Assembly: GCF_019649055.1 (NCBI RefSeq)
Contig: NW_026570243.1
Span: 744,001-808,000, forward strand
DNA length: 64,000 bases
Reading direction: 5' to 3'
Source of the DNA: Paramacrobiotus metropolitanus
Taxonomy: Eukaryota > Tardigrada > Eutardigrada > Parachela > Macrobiotidae
Below are positions 12,887 to 27,042 of this stretch, piece by piece. Each line of letters opens with the position of its first letter. Position 1 is the stretch's first letter. Position numbers and translations under genes: made by a program. The notes under the pieces are model-generated. The model was not told where the DNA came from. It made no database searches and was given only the letters and a program-made list of their open reading frames with translations.

Positions 12887-13985
12887 ATTTAATCACTGAA
12901 ACTACATTTTGAAGCACTGTTTTGTAACTTCCACGTCTTCGTTTGAAACCAAAAAATTAATGTTTGATGTAAAAGATAATTGGCTTTAATACAGTGCGCA
13001 TCGTATGTCCAGTTAACAAGCCGCAGAACGCTGTATGAGTAGTTCTACATGTACATATAGATGTCTATTACAAATTAAAATGTTTATTTCGCTGAAAAGG
13101 TCACAGGTCGTAATCGCTAAATCACTACGAGTAATAAAGAAGGACAGTCTATGGCTGATAATTAATAATAATTAAAAATTATTACCAATATTGTTAATTA
13201 GTCAAGCAATAAAAAAGTATCATAGTTGCTGCAAAGTAGAGATATGCAGTTTTAGGAATTCTTTATTCGTACTGACTCAGTGACTCCTGCAGCAATCGGG
13301 ATAACGACCGCATTTCCGGTTGTATTTACCGAACTGAGCCCATATCCGGAAACTAGATAATTAGCGACTTGATGCGACGGCCGTTATCCCCGGTGGAATT
13401 ACTTTTTTTAGCTTCGGTTTTCCTGATGTATTTGCCGATGATGTTGAATTTTCCCGAACAGACTAACAGCCGCTACGTATACAAGTACCCACATCGTTTC
13501 CGATACCAAATCTTTGAAAATACATATATATGCACAGCGAAAATTAATAACCCTTGCCAAGCAAAAACAAATACCGACAAGCGGGCCTAACCATAAGGCC
13601 GATGACTCTAGGCAGTGCAGCCACCACCTCGTTACGCCGCTCGTCAAGCCATTCCACATTCACCACGTCAGTACCACCATAGTCACTTCGTCGATAAAAA
13701 AAGACGGATTTTCGTGTTTTCTAATTTTCTCACTTGTACCACTTACGACCATTTGTCATTTCATCGTTGTTGACCAGCGGTCTTTCGTCAGTTTTTCGGA
13801 AAAAGTAGTCGTAGTGTGGAAAACCACGATTTCTGTTTGACTCCTGACTCAGTACGACGTAGTGGCATGATATTGACTGTTTGAGTTTGGGTCGGTGCTG
13901 AGCCAGCACTTGATAACCAGTTTTATCCTGGGATTCGGTGATCCACGGTTTATTCTCCTCGAAGCCCGCCAGAATCCTTTCCAAC
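12887..13985. other. Region between divergent F-box and SEC11 genes
   Basis: Probably holds both promoters. No exon supported; the short open frames here show no family motif and no consistent splice signals. Confidence 0.4.
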
Positions 13986-15432
13986 ATGATTAAGCCAATA
14001 CTAAAGCTGTTGGGCATGGACGGGATGTTTGACGAGCTGAGTCGGATGAATAAACGCCAGGTACTTTGCAGATTGTACTGCGACGATGCTTAGGTTCCTG
14101 CATCTGCAGCATATCTTTCAAAGGGTTCTTGCAGGTGTACTATCAAGTACTCAACTTTGGCATGATAATCTCGACAGCTCTGATGATTTGGAAAGGCCTA
14201 ATGGTGGTAACCAACAGCGAGAGTCCCATCGTTGTGGTTTTAAGGTGAGTGGAAGGGGGCTGGTGAACACTTGAAATCGATCTCAATGATTTCAAGCTCT
14301 TCTGTGTTTTTTGGAACTTCATTTTTGTCAGTTGTTCTCGAGATATGTAGTGTGTGATCTTATGTATTTTTATATTTTTACAGTGGGAGTATGGAGCCAG
14401 CCTTTTACCGCGGCGATTTATTGTTTTTGACGAATCACCAGGAGGAGCCCATTAAAGTCGGGGATATTGTTGTTTTCAAAATTGAAGGACGCGATATCCC
14501 CATTGTGCACAGGGTGTTGCAGCTCCATGACGAGTAAGCACTACAGTCACCGACAGTGAATGTCTGATTCAGTTTTGTTCGTTTGCAAATCTGAAAACTA
14601 ATGGCTTTTTTGTGCATACCTGCACGCATATTAGTGTTTACAATAAACATAAACAGGACTGAAATTCAGATATATTTTAGCTGTTTTTGGAATGATTGTT
14701 TTGATTTTATATGAAATAAAATCTGAAACTTTAAAAATGATTTATATTATTTTTCGCCAAACTTTTTGGGTCTAGCCACTGAAATAGTTGAAATAAATTA
14801 ATTCCTCGTTTATTTAAACATTCTGTCGATTGCCTTTCGTCAAATCTTCGTTTCGTAGGATTTTTGCGTTTAAATTTGGTTGAATATTTCAGTCATAATT
14901 TTACTTACCGTCTTTGCTCGCCCTTTGTTAAACGCGTTGCCAAGTATTATGTAATAAAATATTTTTCGTGTCCAAACTCCGCAGCCGGTATTCAGATCTG
15001 TCTTTGTTTGATTGCAGTGGTGAAGGCAACGTTAAGTTTTTAACCAAAGGTGATAACAACTGGATTGACGACAGAGGCCTATATGCGCCGGGACAAATGT
15101 GGCTGCAGCCTAAAGATGTGGTCGGACGGGCGAAGGGGTCAGTAGATTAACTTAAGTTACAACTATTTTAATTTAGGAGCAAAGAATGTATGGAAATTTG
15201 GTTCTTTCCTAGGTATGTGCCGTATATTGGAATGGTGACGATTATTATGAATGACTATCCAAAAGTCAAAGTGAGTATCTGTACTCCTTTCAATTATACG
15301 GTTCCGATTGCTGTCCTGTTGTGATTAGTGTGAAAGCAGGGATACGGTTTTCATCCATTCCATGTGATTTTTTTGTAGTATGCCGTATTGGCTGCACTTG
15401 CCGGATTTGTCCTATTACATCGGGAGAGTTAA
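13986..15432 (+). CDS. SEC11: Signal peptidase complex catalytic subunit SEC11
   Basis: Six exons (13986-14060, 14135-14244, 14384-14533, 15018-15137, 15213-15270, 15379-15432) join in phase to 188 residues, close to the family length of about 180. The protein cleaves signal peptides from secretory precursors in the ER membrane. Motifs seen in order: an N-terminal [16 protein letters not shown] segment leading into the membrane helix, SGSMEPAF with the nucleophilic Ser, GDIVVF, IPIVHRV with the catalytic His, LTKGDNN, DDRGLY with the Asp, and VPYIGMVTI before a C-terminal hydrophobic stretch ending LLHRES. The ATG at 13986 was chosen because it opens the frame into the conserved N-terminus; the internal ATG at 14016 is the alternative. 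All catalytic residues are intact. Confidence 0.95.
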
Positions 15433-16140
15433 CTGCTGGTCGGTTTTATCCTTGACGATTATTACCAGATTTTGAATAATTTTTATGCTTATTTTGACCG
15501 TCATTCCTGCCAGTTTTTTTGTTTGCTTTTTCCGTAAGTATCTCCATGAGCATTTTTGAACTGCTGCACTGTGTTGAAATGCTTTGTTAACCAGTACAGT
15601 ATCAGTTTGGTGTATTAAGTGGACAGAGAACTGTTAACGATAAAATCCTTGCTAAATTGCTTACTGCAGGTATTCCTCTAACATGTGAAAGCAACCCGTT
15701 TGCGTGCACGATGATAGTGAAATTCCAGTCGTAATAAAGAAGTTCGCTTCGCAGTAAAGTATTCTTGGATTTATTAAAAATTAAACCTGCTGGCCAATTT
15801 CCACCGACAGGAAATCTCATTGTAAATATTTTTATATATCTTACGATTTCACTCACGATCGTACGATTTAACAGCAAGGAATTTGACAACAACTGTAGTT
15901 TTTCGGCAATCATTGATTAAATTTATCTGTAATTGAGTGTGCATGTTGTACATTTCAGTTTTCCCTTTAAACCGTGTGATTAATCAAAGATTTCGAAAGG
16001 TGTTCCGCCAGGAAACATCAAATACTAGAGTATGAAATAACAGTCCCGAACTCCCAGCAAGATAAATACGAGTATACAGTAAAATTAAAAGTTTACAATA
16101 AAAGTTTTACCACTGTACAGCACATGCATTCGAGTAACAT
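15433..16140. other. Convergent 3' flanks of SEC11 and the minus-strand protease homolog
   Basis: AT-rich untranslated and intergenic DNA; I see no further gene. Confidence 0.5.
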
Positions 16141-19100
16141 TTAATATCTGCGAATAATCTCTTGTATCCAGCTGTTATATAACCACACTCTTGTTAACAC
16201 AGTTGGTGCACCGAGGCCACAGCTAAGACCCCAGCTGACCAGTCCGGCAACTTCAAAAGTCCCGTCGTTGTTTTGACACTGGAAAAAAATGCCATTAGAA
16301 AGGAAACTTAATCGAACATTTCGAATATCCAATTAAATCGAATATTTTTCGCAGCAAGACAAATATAATAAAAATGGCGGCGAATATTTTTGCAGGTGAA
16401 GTCTTCTTACCGTCAGCCCTGAACCTCCATCACCACGACACGTATCCTCATTCGGATTTCCCTTTGCACATAACGTTACATCACCATTTAACCGGAAGTT
16501 GTTCTGCAATTTCCCGGTATTAACTAGCGCCACTTCGCAATCACTGGAATTCATGACATTCATATCCACTTGACTCAGCACGGAATCTGGCCCAAAGGTC
16601 ATCCCATCGGCCGCGGAAAAGCTGCTAACGGTGCACCGTGAACCATCGTAGTTGTCCTGCGACGGCAGACAGATCAGGCACACTTGTGGTTCGGAGAAAT
16701 CGGCTTGGTTGTCCAGATGAAGTAGTGCGACGTTGTTATCCAAGGTCACCGCGTCGTAACTGTAGTGGACGAAGGCCTCCAGTACACGGAATGTCTGAGC
16801 AGGTGGAAGTATGGGATTCGGAACGGAGCTGGTAGTGCCATTCAGAGCCCACAATCCCAGACGAACAACGGTTTTTGCCGGAGGGACGCTATATAAAATA
16901 ATCATTAAGATAGAACAAACGCAATTAATCATTATGACTGGTTGTTTTGCGTTTAACCTATGTTATGGTGAATAACCCAATAAAACTCTCGTTATTGTTG
17001 CTAAAATGAATATTTATCAATATGGGTTTAGGATGATTTTTTGCATACAGTATGACATTAACATGGTCATGAAACACCTGTGCTTAAATGTAGAAGCTTT
17101 TTTTAGTACGAATTTGGAAATGCTGAATACGACCCTGTCACCCTGTGCATCTGTAAATAGTGCACCTTAGAAATATTTAACCGAAAATAAATTAAAAAAC
17201 TGAACACAGCCGGCTCTAAAAAAATTAGACGCAGCTGTGCTTCAATTAAGTAATGCGCAGTGCGATTCACGTCGATATTGTCGAGACTGTAGGGTTGAAA
17301 TTCATGAGGTTCAAACCCATTTTTGAAAGGAAATGAAACGAAACGTGAAATGAAAAGAAATGAAATGAAACGTGAAATGGATTTATTTAAAAATTAATTA
17401 TTTTAATAATGTTGATTATTACACTTTAATAACTTTTCCCGCTGTGTCAAATACCTGATTTTTCAAAATGTCCTGCAGAAATGAAAATATGGTTATAACC
17501 ACTCACAAAAAAACGATCGGAGAGTACAAAATATGGTCAACTGCAAAACCGGCAAGTAAGAGATCAAACCTGATGGTTTTGGTTTTATTGTATCCTTAGA
17601 GATTCTGCATTGATTGCGTTAATTAAGCGTACCGTTCCAAAAAGATCCATTTTCCTATTTGCATATGTGCATAAAATTTGGCATACCAAGTTCTCATAAG
17701 CAGGAAGCGAAGTAAGATCTGCTAAACTGTTAAGCAAGTAACAGTGGCGCTTCTTGTGTTGCCATCTGCGCATGTCCGACGATCGCATTAGAAACAGTTA
17801 AATGAACTCTCTAATACCGATGGCTACATCGCGTTTACACCAAAAGCAGTCAAATCTGGGCCAGGTTTTATTATTTTCTACATAAAATCTTATGAAACAC
17901 GTTTATTTCATGCAGTATCGTCGTATTTCAAGCCATTTCACAATTTCAAGATTTCTTTCATTTCACGTTTCATTTCATTTCCTTTTCACATTTCACGCAA
18001 GGGTCCGCATGATCATGAAATGAAATGAAATGAAACGTGAAATATGAAATGCATGAAATCATGATTTCAACCCTAGTCGAGAGAATGTAACTTATGGTTA
18101 GCGTAGCAGAATCGTAATGCTGTAATAAATAATCCGGTATTAACACCTCCCGTGAAATGCACTTCCCAAAATGATATTAACGATTAGCTAGGTTCAGTTA
18201 TTGGCTTATCTAAATTAATAACTCCCAGGGCAGGTTTAAAACCTATGCTACAATGTCACCCTGTGGCCTGTAGCCGGAAACTGACTACTTGTACAAGTCA
18301 ATACTGCTGTGACATCACGCGTTCAGTGCATTGTGCATCTGGCTGGCTACCAGTTTGGTTGTTCTTATTACCGTTTAACACAATGCGCCGCCGTCAGTAC
18401 CCACTCCCGATGCAGTAGCACTCCATTACAAAACGGTTTCCCATCAGCATCAAAAAGCGCCGCATGCCAACAGAATTCCCCGGGGAGTGTCGGATGTGAC
18501 CCCAGCATCTTGGCCCGCCGGGCCAGCGCCCGCGGTTCAATTCCCGTCAGACCCTTCCGTCCACATACAATGGAATCCAGGCGCGGCACCGTCTCCGCTC
18601 CAGCCACGGAGATAAACGGCTGCATGGGCTCCAGATCATCCGGCAGGGGTTTCTTCCGCACCGAGCCAATCCCGTCTAAACTGACGGCCGCATTACGCTG
18701 CTCCTCATAGCAGCAATAATTTGGTAGAGCCATGTGCCGGGTGGCACAACCAAACGCCGACACTTTCTTGCCAAAAAGCGGACAGGATTGGATTAAATTA
18801 GCAGGCACGCAGACACCGTTAATACCCGGTCCCAGTTGGCACGGGCGGGGATTGGGGCCGGTAGCGGAAACCGGCAGGGTGTTGGGAGTTGGCGAAGGTG
18901 CTTGATTAGTCGCGTCCGTCGGGAGTTTGGATTTGTCCAGATAGCAGCAAACGCGGTCGTATGCACAGGTTAAACGGTCACCGATTGCGTAACCCAGTGG
19001 TGTGCAGACCATCGGGGCGATGTCGGAACGGATACATAAACCAGGTTGACCATTGCTAGGACTGCATGTATCCATACTTGTGGGGTTATCGGAGACCGGA

Positions 19101-21015
19101 GTTTGTTTTACCGGCTTGGTTATGGGCAAATCTTTCACGTTCGTTATTCTACAAAATGCATAATTGTCAAATTACTATTAGATTGTATTTAGCCAGCAAA
19201 GGCACTAAAAGGCAAAAGCAAATAAGTACAAAATTAAATTAAAATTTGCAGCACAAAAATCGGAATAATTTTAAGTGCTATTTTTGTGTACGCACATGCA
19301 TATCTTTTTTAACACCAATTATTATCGCTCTGCAGTATGCAGTATGTGACATGTGTAGTAGGAAGACTTATTAAAACGTTAACTACAGTAATACTATCCG
19401 GTGAATTCTGCATGGGAATTTAAAAAAAAATAAGGTTGAAATTATTTTAGAGGGTTGGTATACATTCTAACGGCTTGCTCTTTTTGTTACATACTTTATT
19501 GAGGGTATCGGTATATTGGGCTTATTGACCGGCGCTTTGGCTGCCGGCTCCGGTGGCACCGTGGGGATGTTATTATCATCGGGGTCCGGTGTGAAACAGC
19601 ACATATAATTCGGACTGCATCCTTGCGGGCTGGTGGCAAAACCCAAAGGCAGACACAGCGATTTCACCAGATCACTCTTCACACACATTCCCTGTGAACT
19701 CCCCACGCGACACAATTTAACCGGGCCCAGGGCACCGGGCGGCTTCTTGGTGACCCTGGAGATGGTGGGCGCCGCATCCCCGTCATCATCGTCACCCGCC
19801 TGGTTAGCGCTGGGTAGAAAGGCTGATAAGCTGGCCGGAATATTGAAGGGCTGTGGTTTGCCACTGTCTTTGTCGGTCGATGGTTTGCTGATGAGGGGGA
19901 TATTGGCAACTTTGTCGGCATTGCTGGGCGGAGTGTCGGAGCCGGCGTTGAGCTGGACACTGGTTAGTGATTTGATGGGGTCAGTGATGGGACCGGAAGA
20001 TGCAGGCTGGCCGGGTTTGGCGGCAGTAAGGAGGAGGATGGAGGCGCTGCCTTTCTGAGCCTGCTCGGGTACCGCAGGTGGGATAGTCACCGCTACAATG
20101 CAACAACGTTTCCTGTCGTCGCAACATTCCTTACTCGGAAGAATAATACAGGATTTAGCGCGCGCTGCCACTGATTAATTTCAAAAATGCCCTTTCCATA
20201 GTTTCGAAGATTTATCCGAATTAAAAATATTGCACATTTTATATTATTAAAATCTTTTCAGTTCTGGGGGATGTAGGCTTCTGCATGGACCATTACTCTG
20301 AAATGAATCCGACTGTCCGCATCTCCCATCTTCGAATTATTACGAGTATATGGTATACGGCATACGGGTACAGTTTTATACGACTCATTCGCAAATGGAC
20401 CGCATGCGCCAGTATTACTAAATATACAAAATCTGCATGCCCTTCTCTTGATTTCCTTAACCTAGATCATTGCTAATTATATACAGTTTGATCATAAATA
20501 CAAATATATAGTATTTTCTACTGCCTACATACAGTTTATATGATAATAAATTAATAATTTTTACAGAGTCCGAATGCGTGATCGTGTCGAAACATACGTT
20601 ATATTCATGTAGCACTATTTCAGAAATCTTCAGGCTCCCTCTGAAAACTGATAACTGACCACTTTGTCTGCCTCTACTTTTGACATTGTTGACATATACC
20701 TGTGGTAACACTGGGAGATGCGCTGGTAGGTTTACTGTCCACCGTGGAATGACAGCAGACATTATCACTTCCGCAAATTTTGGCATCCGGTGCAAACTGA
20801 AATCCGAGCGGTGTGCATACCACATCCTTGAGCACACTGGGCACACACAGACCGCTCTTGCCGTTGACATTACAGTCTAACACCGATGCTAGGCTCTCCG
20901 ACAGCCCGCTCGGCAGTGACGACAAATCGGCGGCATTACTGCTACCGATACCGGAAGTCAAGCAAAAAATTATAATAAAAAATCCTGCAGCAATGGCGCA
21001 TCTTCTTATGCCCAT
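16141..21015 (-). CDS. Secreted multi-clip serine protease homolog, catalytically dead
   Basis: Minus-strand exons 21015-20700, 20170-19495, 19148-18372, 16888-16411 and 16278-16141 join in phase to 794 residues. ATG 21015 opens a signal peptide with a strongly hydrophobic core (FFIIIFCLTSGIG). Four six-Cys clip-like modules follow, each with the pattern C-x(5-7)-G-x-C, a central Cys (mostly within CxPLG(F/Y)) and a terminal CC pair; a further CC-rich stretch lies after module 1. Long Pro/Thr/Ser-rich linkers separate them. The C-terminal S1-like domain keeps VLTAAHC, but has LDNNVALL where active enzymes have DIALL (Asp to Asn) and RGDGGSG where they have GDSGGP (Ser to Gly). Two of three catalytic residues are therefore lost. 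The role is probably that of an extracellular cofactor or scaffold, by analogy with arthropod serine protease homologs. Confidence 0.88.
17280..18083. mobile_element. hAT-like non-autonomous transposon (MITE) inside an intron
   Basis: The element (about 17288-18075, 788 bp) lies in the 1.5 kb intron of the minus-strand protease homolog. Its ends are inverted: TAGGGTTGAAATTCATGA at 17290 and the reverse complement of TCATGATTTCAACCCTA ending at 18075. It is flanked by a near-perfect 8-bp direct repeat, GTCGAGAC (17280-17287) and GTCGAGAG (18076-18083), the target-site length of hAT elements. Subterminal arrays of GAAATGAAAC-type motifs (17330-17380) are mirrored in inverted orientation at 17960-18050. 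No transposase is encoded. Confidence 0.8.
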
Positions 21016-21078
21016 GGTACAGGCAGATCGAAGGAACTGCTTGTGAAAATGAACTATTTACACGGTATACAGGTCACA

Positions 21079-21085
21079 TTTTATA
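21079..21085 (-). promoter_or_regulatory. TATA box candidate for the multi-clip protease homolog
   Basis: On the minus strand TATAAAA lies about 65 nt upstream of the ATG at 21015, leaving room for a 5' UTR of roughly 35 nt. Confidence 0.5.
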
Positions 21086-21089
21086 CATC

Positions 21090-23179
21090 CGGCTTGTTAA
21101 TTAACGAGATTCTGAATAATACATCAAAAGCGCGCTCAGGATAATATTACCATTCCAACAGTAACTTTGGATCGCCGTTCCGACAACGCACGGCTACAAC
21201 ACTGTGTGACTGTAATTTTTTGTTATACGAAACTGATAACTCGATAGATGCGGAAAAATCTTCGGGTATAAAACATCGTGGTGGCAACTTTTGCTGTGTA
21301 TGTATCTTGCATGCTTTCGTATACACTTTCTAATGGATGCGTGGATTAATTACATGGTCTGCTTTATTTAAGTTGAGCCACCACCGGTAATCAGCGGAGC
21401 GCACAACACGTTTGCATCCGGTGTAACCTAAAAGTATGATCAATAGGCACTATAGATACATAATATATACATGCAGCATCACTATTACCACTGCTAACAC
21501 CGTTAACACAATATGATGCTTTTTTTACCGCCCATGTGTCATGCCGAAAGGTAGGACACCGTGTCGACACATGTTGCGTGTCATTTTTTAGTGCAGTATA
21601 AACAAGAGATTTAATTAAGTGTGAGAATGCGTTACGATTAAATTCTCTTAAAAAGAAGGTACGATATACCACGCAATTATGGATTTCTTATATGCAACAA
21701 TTGTTATCGAGTAACAGTTAGGCGAAAGTTCTGCTTTACTGAAAATGGACGAGCCGTAGTTATCGTTTAAGTATTATATCTGGGCCGTTAATGCACAAAT
21801 TAATGCACTCACGGGTTTTCAAGTCCGAATGTAGACCAGACATTTACTAAAAAAATGGCGACCAGGAGAAAGCATCGTTTATAGCTATTGTATTAACGTC
21901 TGCGGATTAAGTATGTACAATACATATGACGCATATAAATATTTTTGCAGTGAGACGAGAAATGCTTTAAGCTTTCTTGGCATTGTATTACTGTATTGCG
22001 GAGCCGCCATGATACAGTACAGGAAATATTGTTGACCGGGGTTTTGGCTTTCTTCATATCAATTTTTTAATTACAGTACTTGTGTTGTCGCTCATATACA
22101 GCACTATAAAAGCAGTTGTTTGTACCATGCTTTTGCACTGGTTGCAGCTAGCTGTCAGCGTATGCTGTCAAATTTGGATGCAACTTGCATCTGCCGCGTG
22201 AAACCTTTCTTATTACACTTATGTACAGTGTAACGGTACGGTAGTTTGGTGCAATTTGGTGTAGGCTATACTGCGCCATTAATTTTTGAAACTCGTTTCG
22301 TTTATTGAGGAGCTCAAATTGCGTACTGCGGAAAACGTTTGCCTCAGTGTGACTTATCGAAATCTGTACTTTTATCTGGCTGATCAGGGTAAACATTCTT
22401 ACTATTTTGCCTAATTTATGTTCGAAAGCAAATACAGTACCAATCCAAAATTTGCAAACCTTGAATTAAGGTTAACTTTAATTTAATGTTTTTTTATGCA
22501 CAATCGTACGATATTCTGCGGTGACGTATCCGCGGGAACGAGTAGATGTCCATTCAATCAAGCACGCGCAGGAGAAGAAGCCTGATTACGAGTAGAGCAA
22601 AAAAATATTTCCAGCCACATGTTCGACGTACATTCGTGCTGCGTCATGTGGCCAGAGGAGTGCGGTTGTATGCAGCTGTTTTTGCGGTCTGTATTCTGTA
22701 TTCGCGCTCCTCGTCCAGATTTGTTGGATGGAGGATGGGCCAAACACAAGCTGCCGTACTAATGTGGTCATTTATTGCCGCTTTCCTCCGCATATATCCA
22801 AGCTCAACACTGCCGCGCATTCCACGCGCCAAACATTCGCCATGGGTTATTATTAGCATCCCATGTTCAGACGGCCGCATGATTGCCCTATATGGCATAT
22901 GGTTACGTCGGGCCGCGCGCTGGTAATGTGAGAGTGTTGAGCGTTCTTGGCGCTAAACGTATGTCCCAGCTGTAAGTGTGTGCATGTGAAGGCGAACGAA
23001 GCTGGTTTTTCGCTGATCTTACACGGCCAGTCGGGGGAGCACATCAGTCGTAAGATCCGTCGTCTGTTGTTTCGTCGTCTCGGGGTTTGCCTTGGTTATT
23101 CCATCCGCTTCGCTGCACACTCCGCGCTTGCTGGCTGTGTCGCCGTTCTTCCTGATCGCCCTATCCACATTCTGACAAA
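21090..23179. other. Region between divergent protease homolog and myosin light chain genes
   Basis: No supported coding exon. A good plus-strand TATA box in CACTATAAAAGC near 22104 could serve a 5' untranslated exon of the myosin gene; a second, GTATAAAAC, lies near 21266. Open frames at 22546-23044 overlap on both strands and show no family motif. Confidence 0.35.
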
Positions 23180-24572
<1,393 letters not shown>

Positions 24573-25288
24573 ATTCTCAGTCTCCAGTTCTCTCACTACT
24601 AACAACTGCAGCCGATTATGGACGGAGAACACAGAGAAAAGGCCGACAAACCAAAAACGCATTATTTAGAAACGCTCGACCGAACCCCATTTTATTTGCA
24701 AACGACTGTACCATACAGTGTTTTCTTTTTTCTTCCATCTTGACATTTTACTGTGACACATCCCGCCCCTCGTTCCCTCATCCCTGTCTCTGCTCTACCC
24801 CCGCCCCCAACCGATACAAAAACAATCCCCGGTGACCTTTATCGACAACTAGTTGTCATTTGATCCCCCTCCGATTTTAATTAGTACTTTTGATGTTCGT
24901 TTACTTTTTTCGATAGAGACAGGATGAGCGCAGCCAACCGTGCATTCGTAAATTCATGTCTTTGTTCCATAATTCTGTAATGCAATAACGTGTGTCTCGC
25001 CGCCGTTTTACGCAGTCTCCGCGGGGGCCTCATTCCCGCTTGACGGTCGTGAAGCATTTAAGTGGGCTCTTCCGCAATTGACGCACTTAGTGCTTTGTGA
25101 ACTTCAATAGGCGACAAACCTTCACAGCGCGAAGAAGGCGTATCACGCTGGCCTTGATTTAGAGATTTAGATATGCCTGCACTAATTAACTTTCCTTTGC
25201 TCTTTTAATGTTAGTTTTAACTTTTTGCTGGTAAATTCTTGGTGTTTGGTCTAATGGGTAAGGTGATTAGAGTAGTTTTGTTTAATTC

Positions 25289-25294
25289 AATAAA
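25289..25294 (+). terminator. Possible polyadenylation signal of the myosin light chain gene
   Basis: AATAAA about 715 nt after the stop codon. The intervening C/T-rich DNA is consistent with a long 3' UTR. Confidence 0.4.
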
Positions 25295-27042
25295 CTGGAA
25301 AATTTCCAATTCGCTCTTTAATCTACTAAGGTAAAATAAAACAAGGAATTAGTTTAATACTATTTTATATGAGGTATGGTTTTAAAACACAGAAAATTAC
25401 ATCTTCTCATCATCCGTCCATAAAATCGTAATGATTTCATAATTAATAATATTCTTCGGTTATTAAATAAATTTTGTGAAATTACTGTAAAATGATCACG
25501 CGCTCGTGAATACTGTATGACATTGCATAACTTGTTGTGCGCAGGAAGTGAACACCCACAGCCACATCATCTTTTTGGACAGAACTTATTTATAGCCTGT
25601 TTGGAGCTGGATGTGTCTTCCGATCTGCCAGTGCTTATACTGATACCAAAAGTTTACTTTGACTACCAACGGATCACGAAAATGTGTTCGACTATAACGT
25701 TCAGTTTATTTTACTGTTTTGTTGTTCACTACTCGGTCCCGCATATTAATGTAACATGATCTTGTGCTTAAAATCCTTGTTTTGGGTTGACCGCATAAAT
25801 CAGTGACATACAAAAATTAATCGTGTTTTACATATTGCATAGTATCCGCGCCGCACTTATCATCAATATCTCCCAATCAGAAACCGAAATAACAAATTTT
25901 GAACATAAGGTTTGAATAAATAAATCACAAGATGACAAATAAGATGTATCCGACGTCTGACTCACGCTCCATGACCATAATTCAAAAATAAATACATGAT
26001 TAACAGGCAAGCACACAATTAACACAATTATTATACATCATACATAGGTATAAAATAATTATTTTATGCACACGTAACGAAGACATTACAAACACAGTAT
26101 TACGTTTTACTCGATTCAGTAGTGTACAATTGCAATACAGTATGCCGGCTTATTAATACAGCTGTTGTTAAATAAACATCCTACGTGCTTACATAATTAT
26201 TCGTATTCGATGCCATAGTGAATTGTAACATATTTTGTGTGCTTTTATAAGTATGTATCTATATTTTTATTTTCTGTAATTATACAAGTCATTAAGTCTT
26301 CTCTGTACGGTTATCTGTCTGATACCTACTGTATGTCTTTTATTCCCCATAATTTTACTATTTGCTCTGCAATTATTTGCGCTGTATTCTCACGTAAATT
26401 AAGCTATGTACAATTTTAATTTTGCTTGTCCTTGCATGCGCATATTAACTTCAGCGATCGATATAAAGTACACCTACCATGTACTTCCTTCCTTCCGTTT
26501 ATCTGCACCTTTAAGTTTAATAATATGTGCTCGTCGACGTGAGGATCAATGGTAGGGATGTTCCGACGCGCCAGACGTTCCAGAACGCAGCCATGAATTC
26601 TATATGTAAAACTGAAGACTGGTTACAATACTTGCTACCAATGCCTCGTTCTGTTCGTGGCACAATTTAGGAAGTAATGATAATAAAAAAATTCAGTATT
26701 TACTGAATAAAGTATCGACAACTATATTCCGTATGGTAACAAATGGCTGCGCCTGCACAGAGACACAGACATGCAGATATGAAGTACTGCAATCTAAAGA
26801 AAAACGATTCCAGTTGACATGAGAGGGAACGGTTCCCGAAACACTGTCATGTCTCGGGAACCGACAAACACAAAAAAATGTCATTTATTTATTATGAATG
26901 AAAAATGATAAGTAATTCAGTACGTACGGTCACTGTACAAAGTGTGTACAATACATATCTATATTGCTGCAGATTTTATTTGGCGGTATACAAAACTCAC
27001 ACTATTTTCTAATCATAATAAAGATGTACTTAATCCACAGCC
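25295..27042. other. AT-rich intergenic DNA
   Basis: About 1.7 kb, strongly AT-rich, without an open frame longer than about 80 codons or any recognised motif. I see nothing to annotate. Confidence 0.5.

Noticed and set aside
18530-18560. GGTTCAATTCCCGT-like segment resembling a tRNA T-arm
   Set aside because: It lies inside the coding exon of the multi-clip protease homolog, and no matching acceptor, D or anticodon arms are present.
21266-21275. Plus-strand TATA box
   Set aside because: No plus-strand gene starts within a plausible distance; kept only as a note in the region entry.
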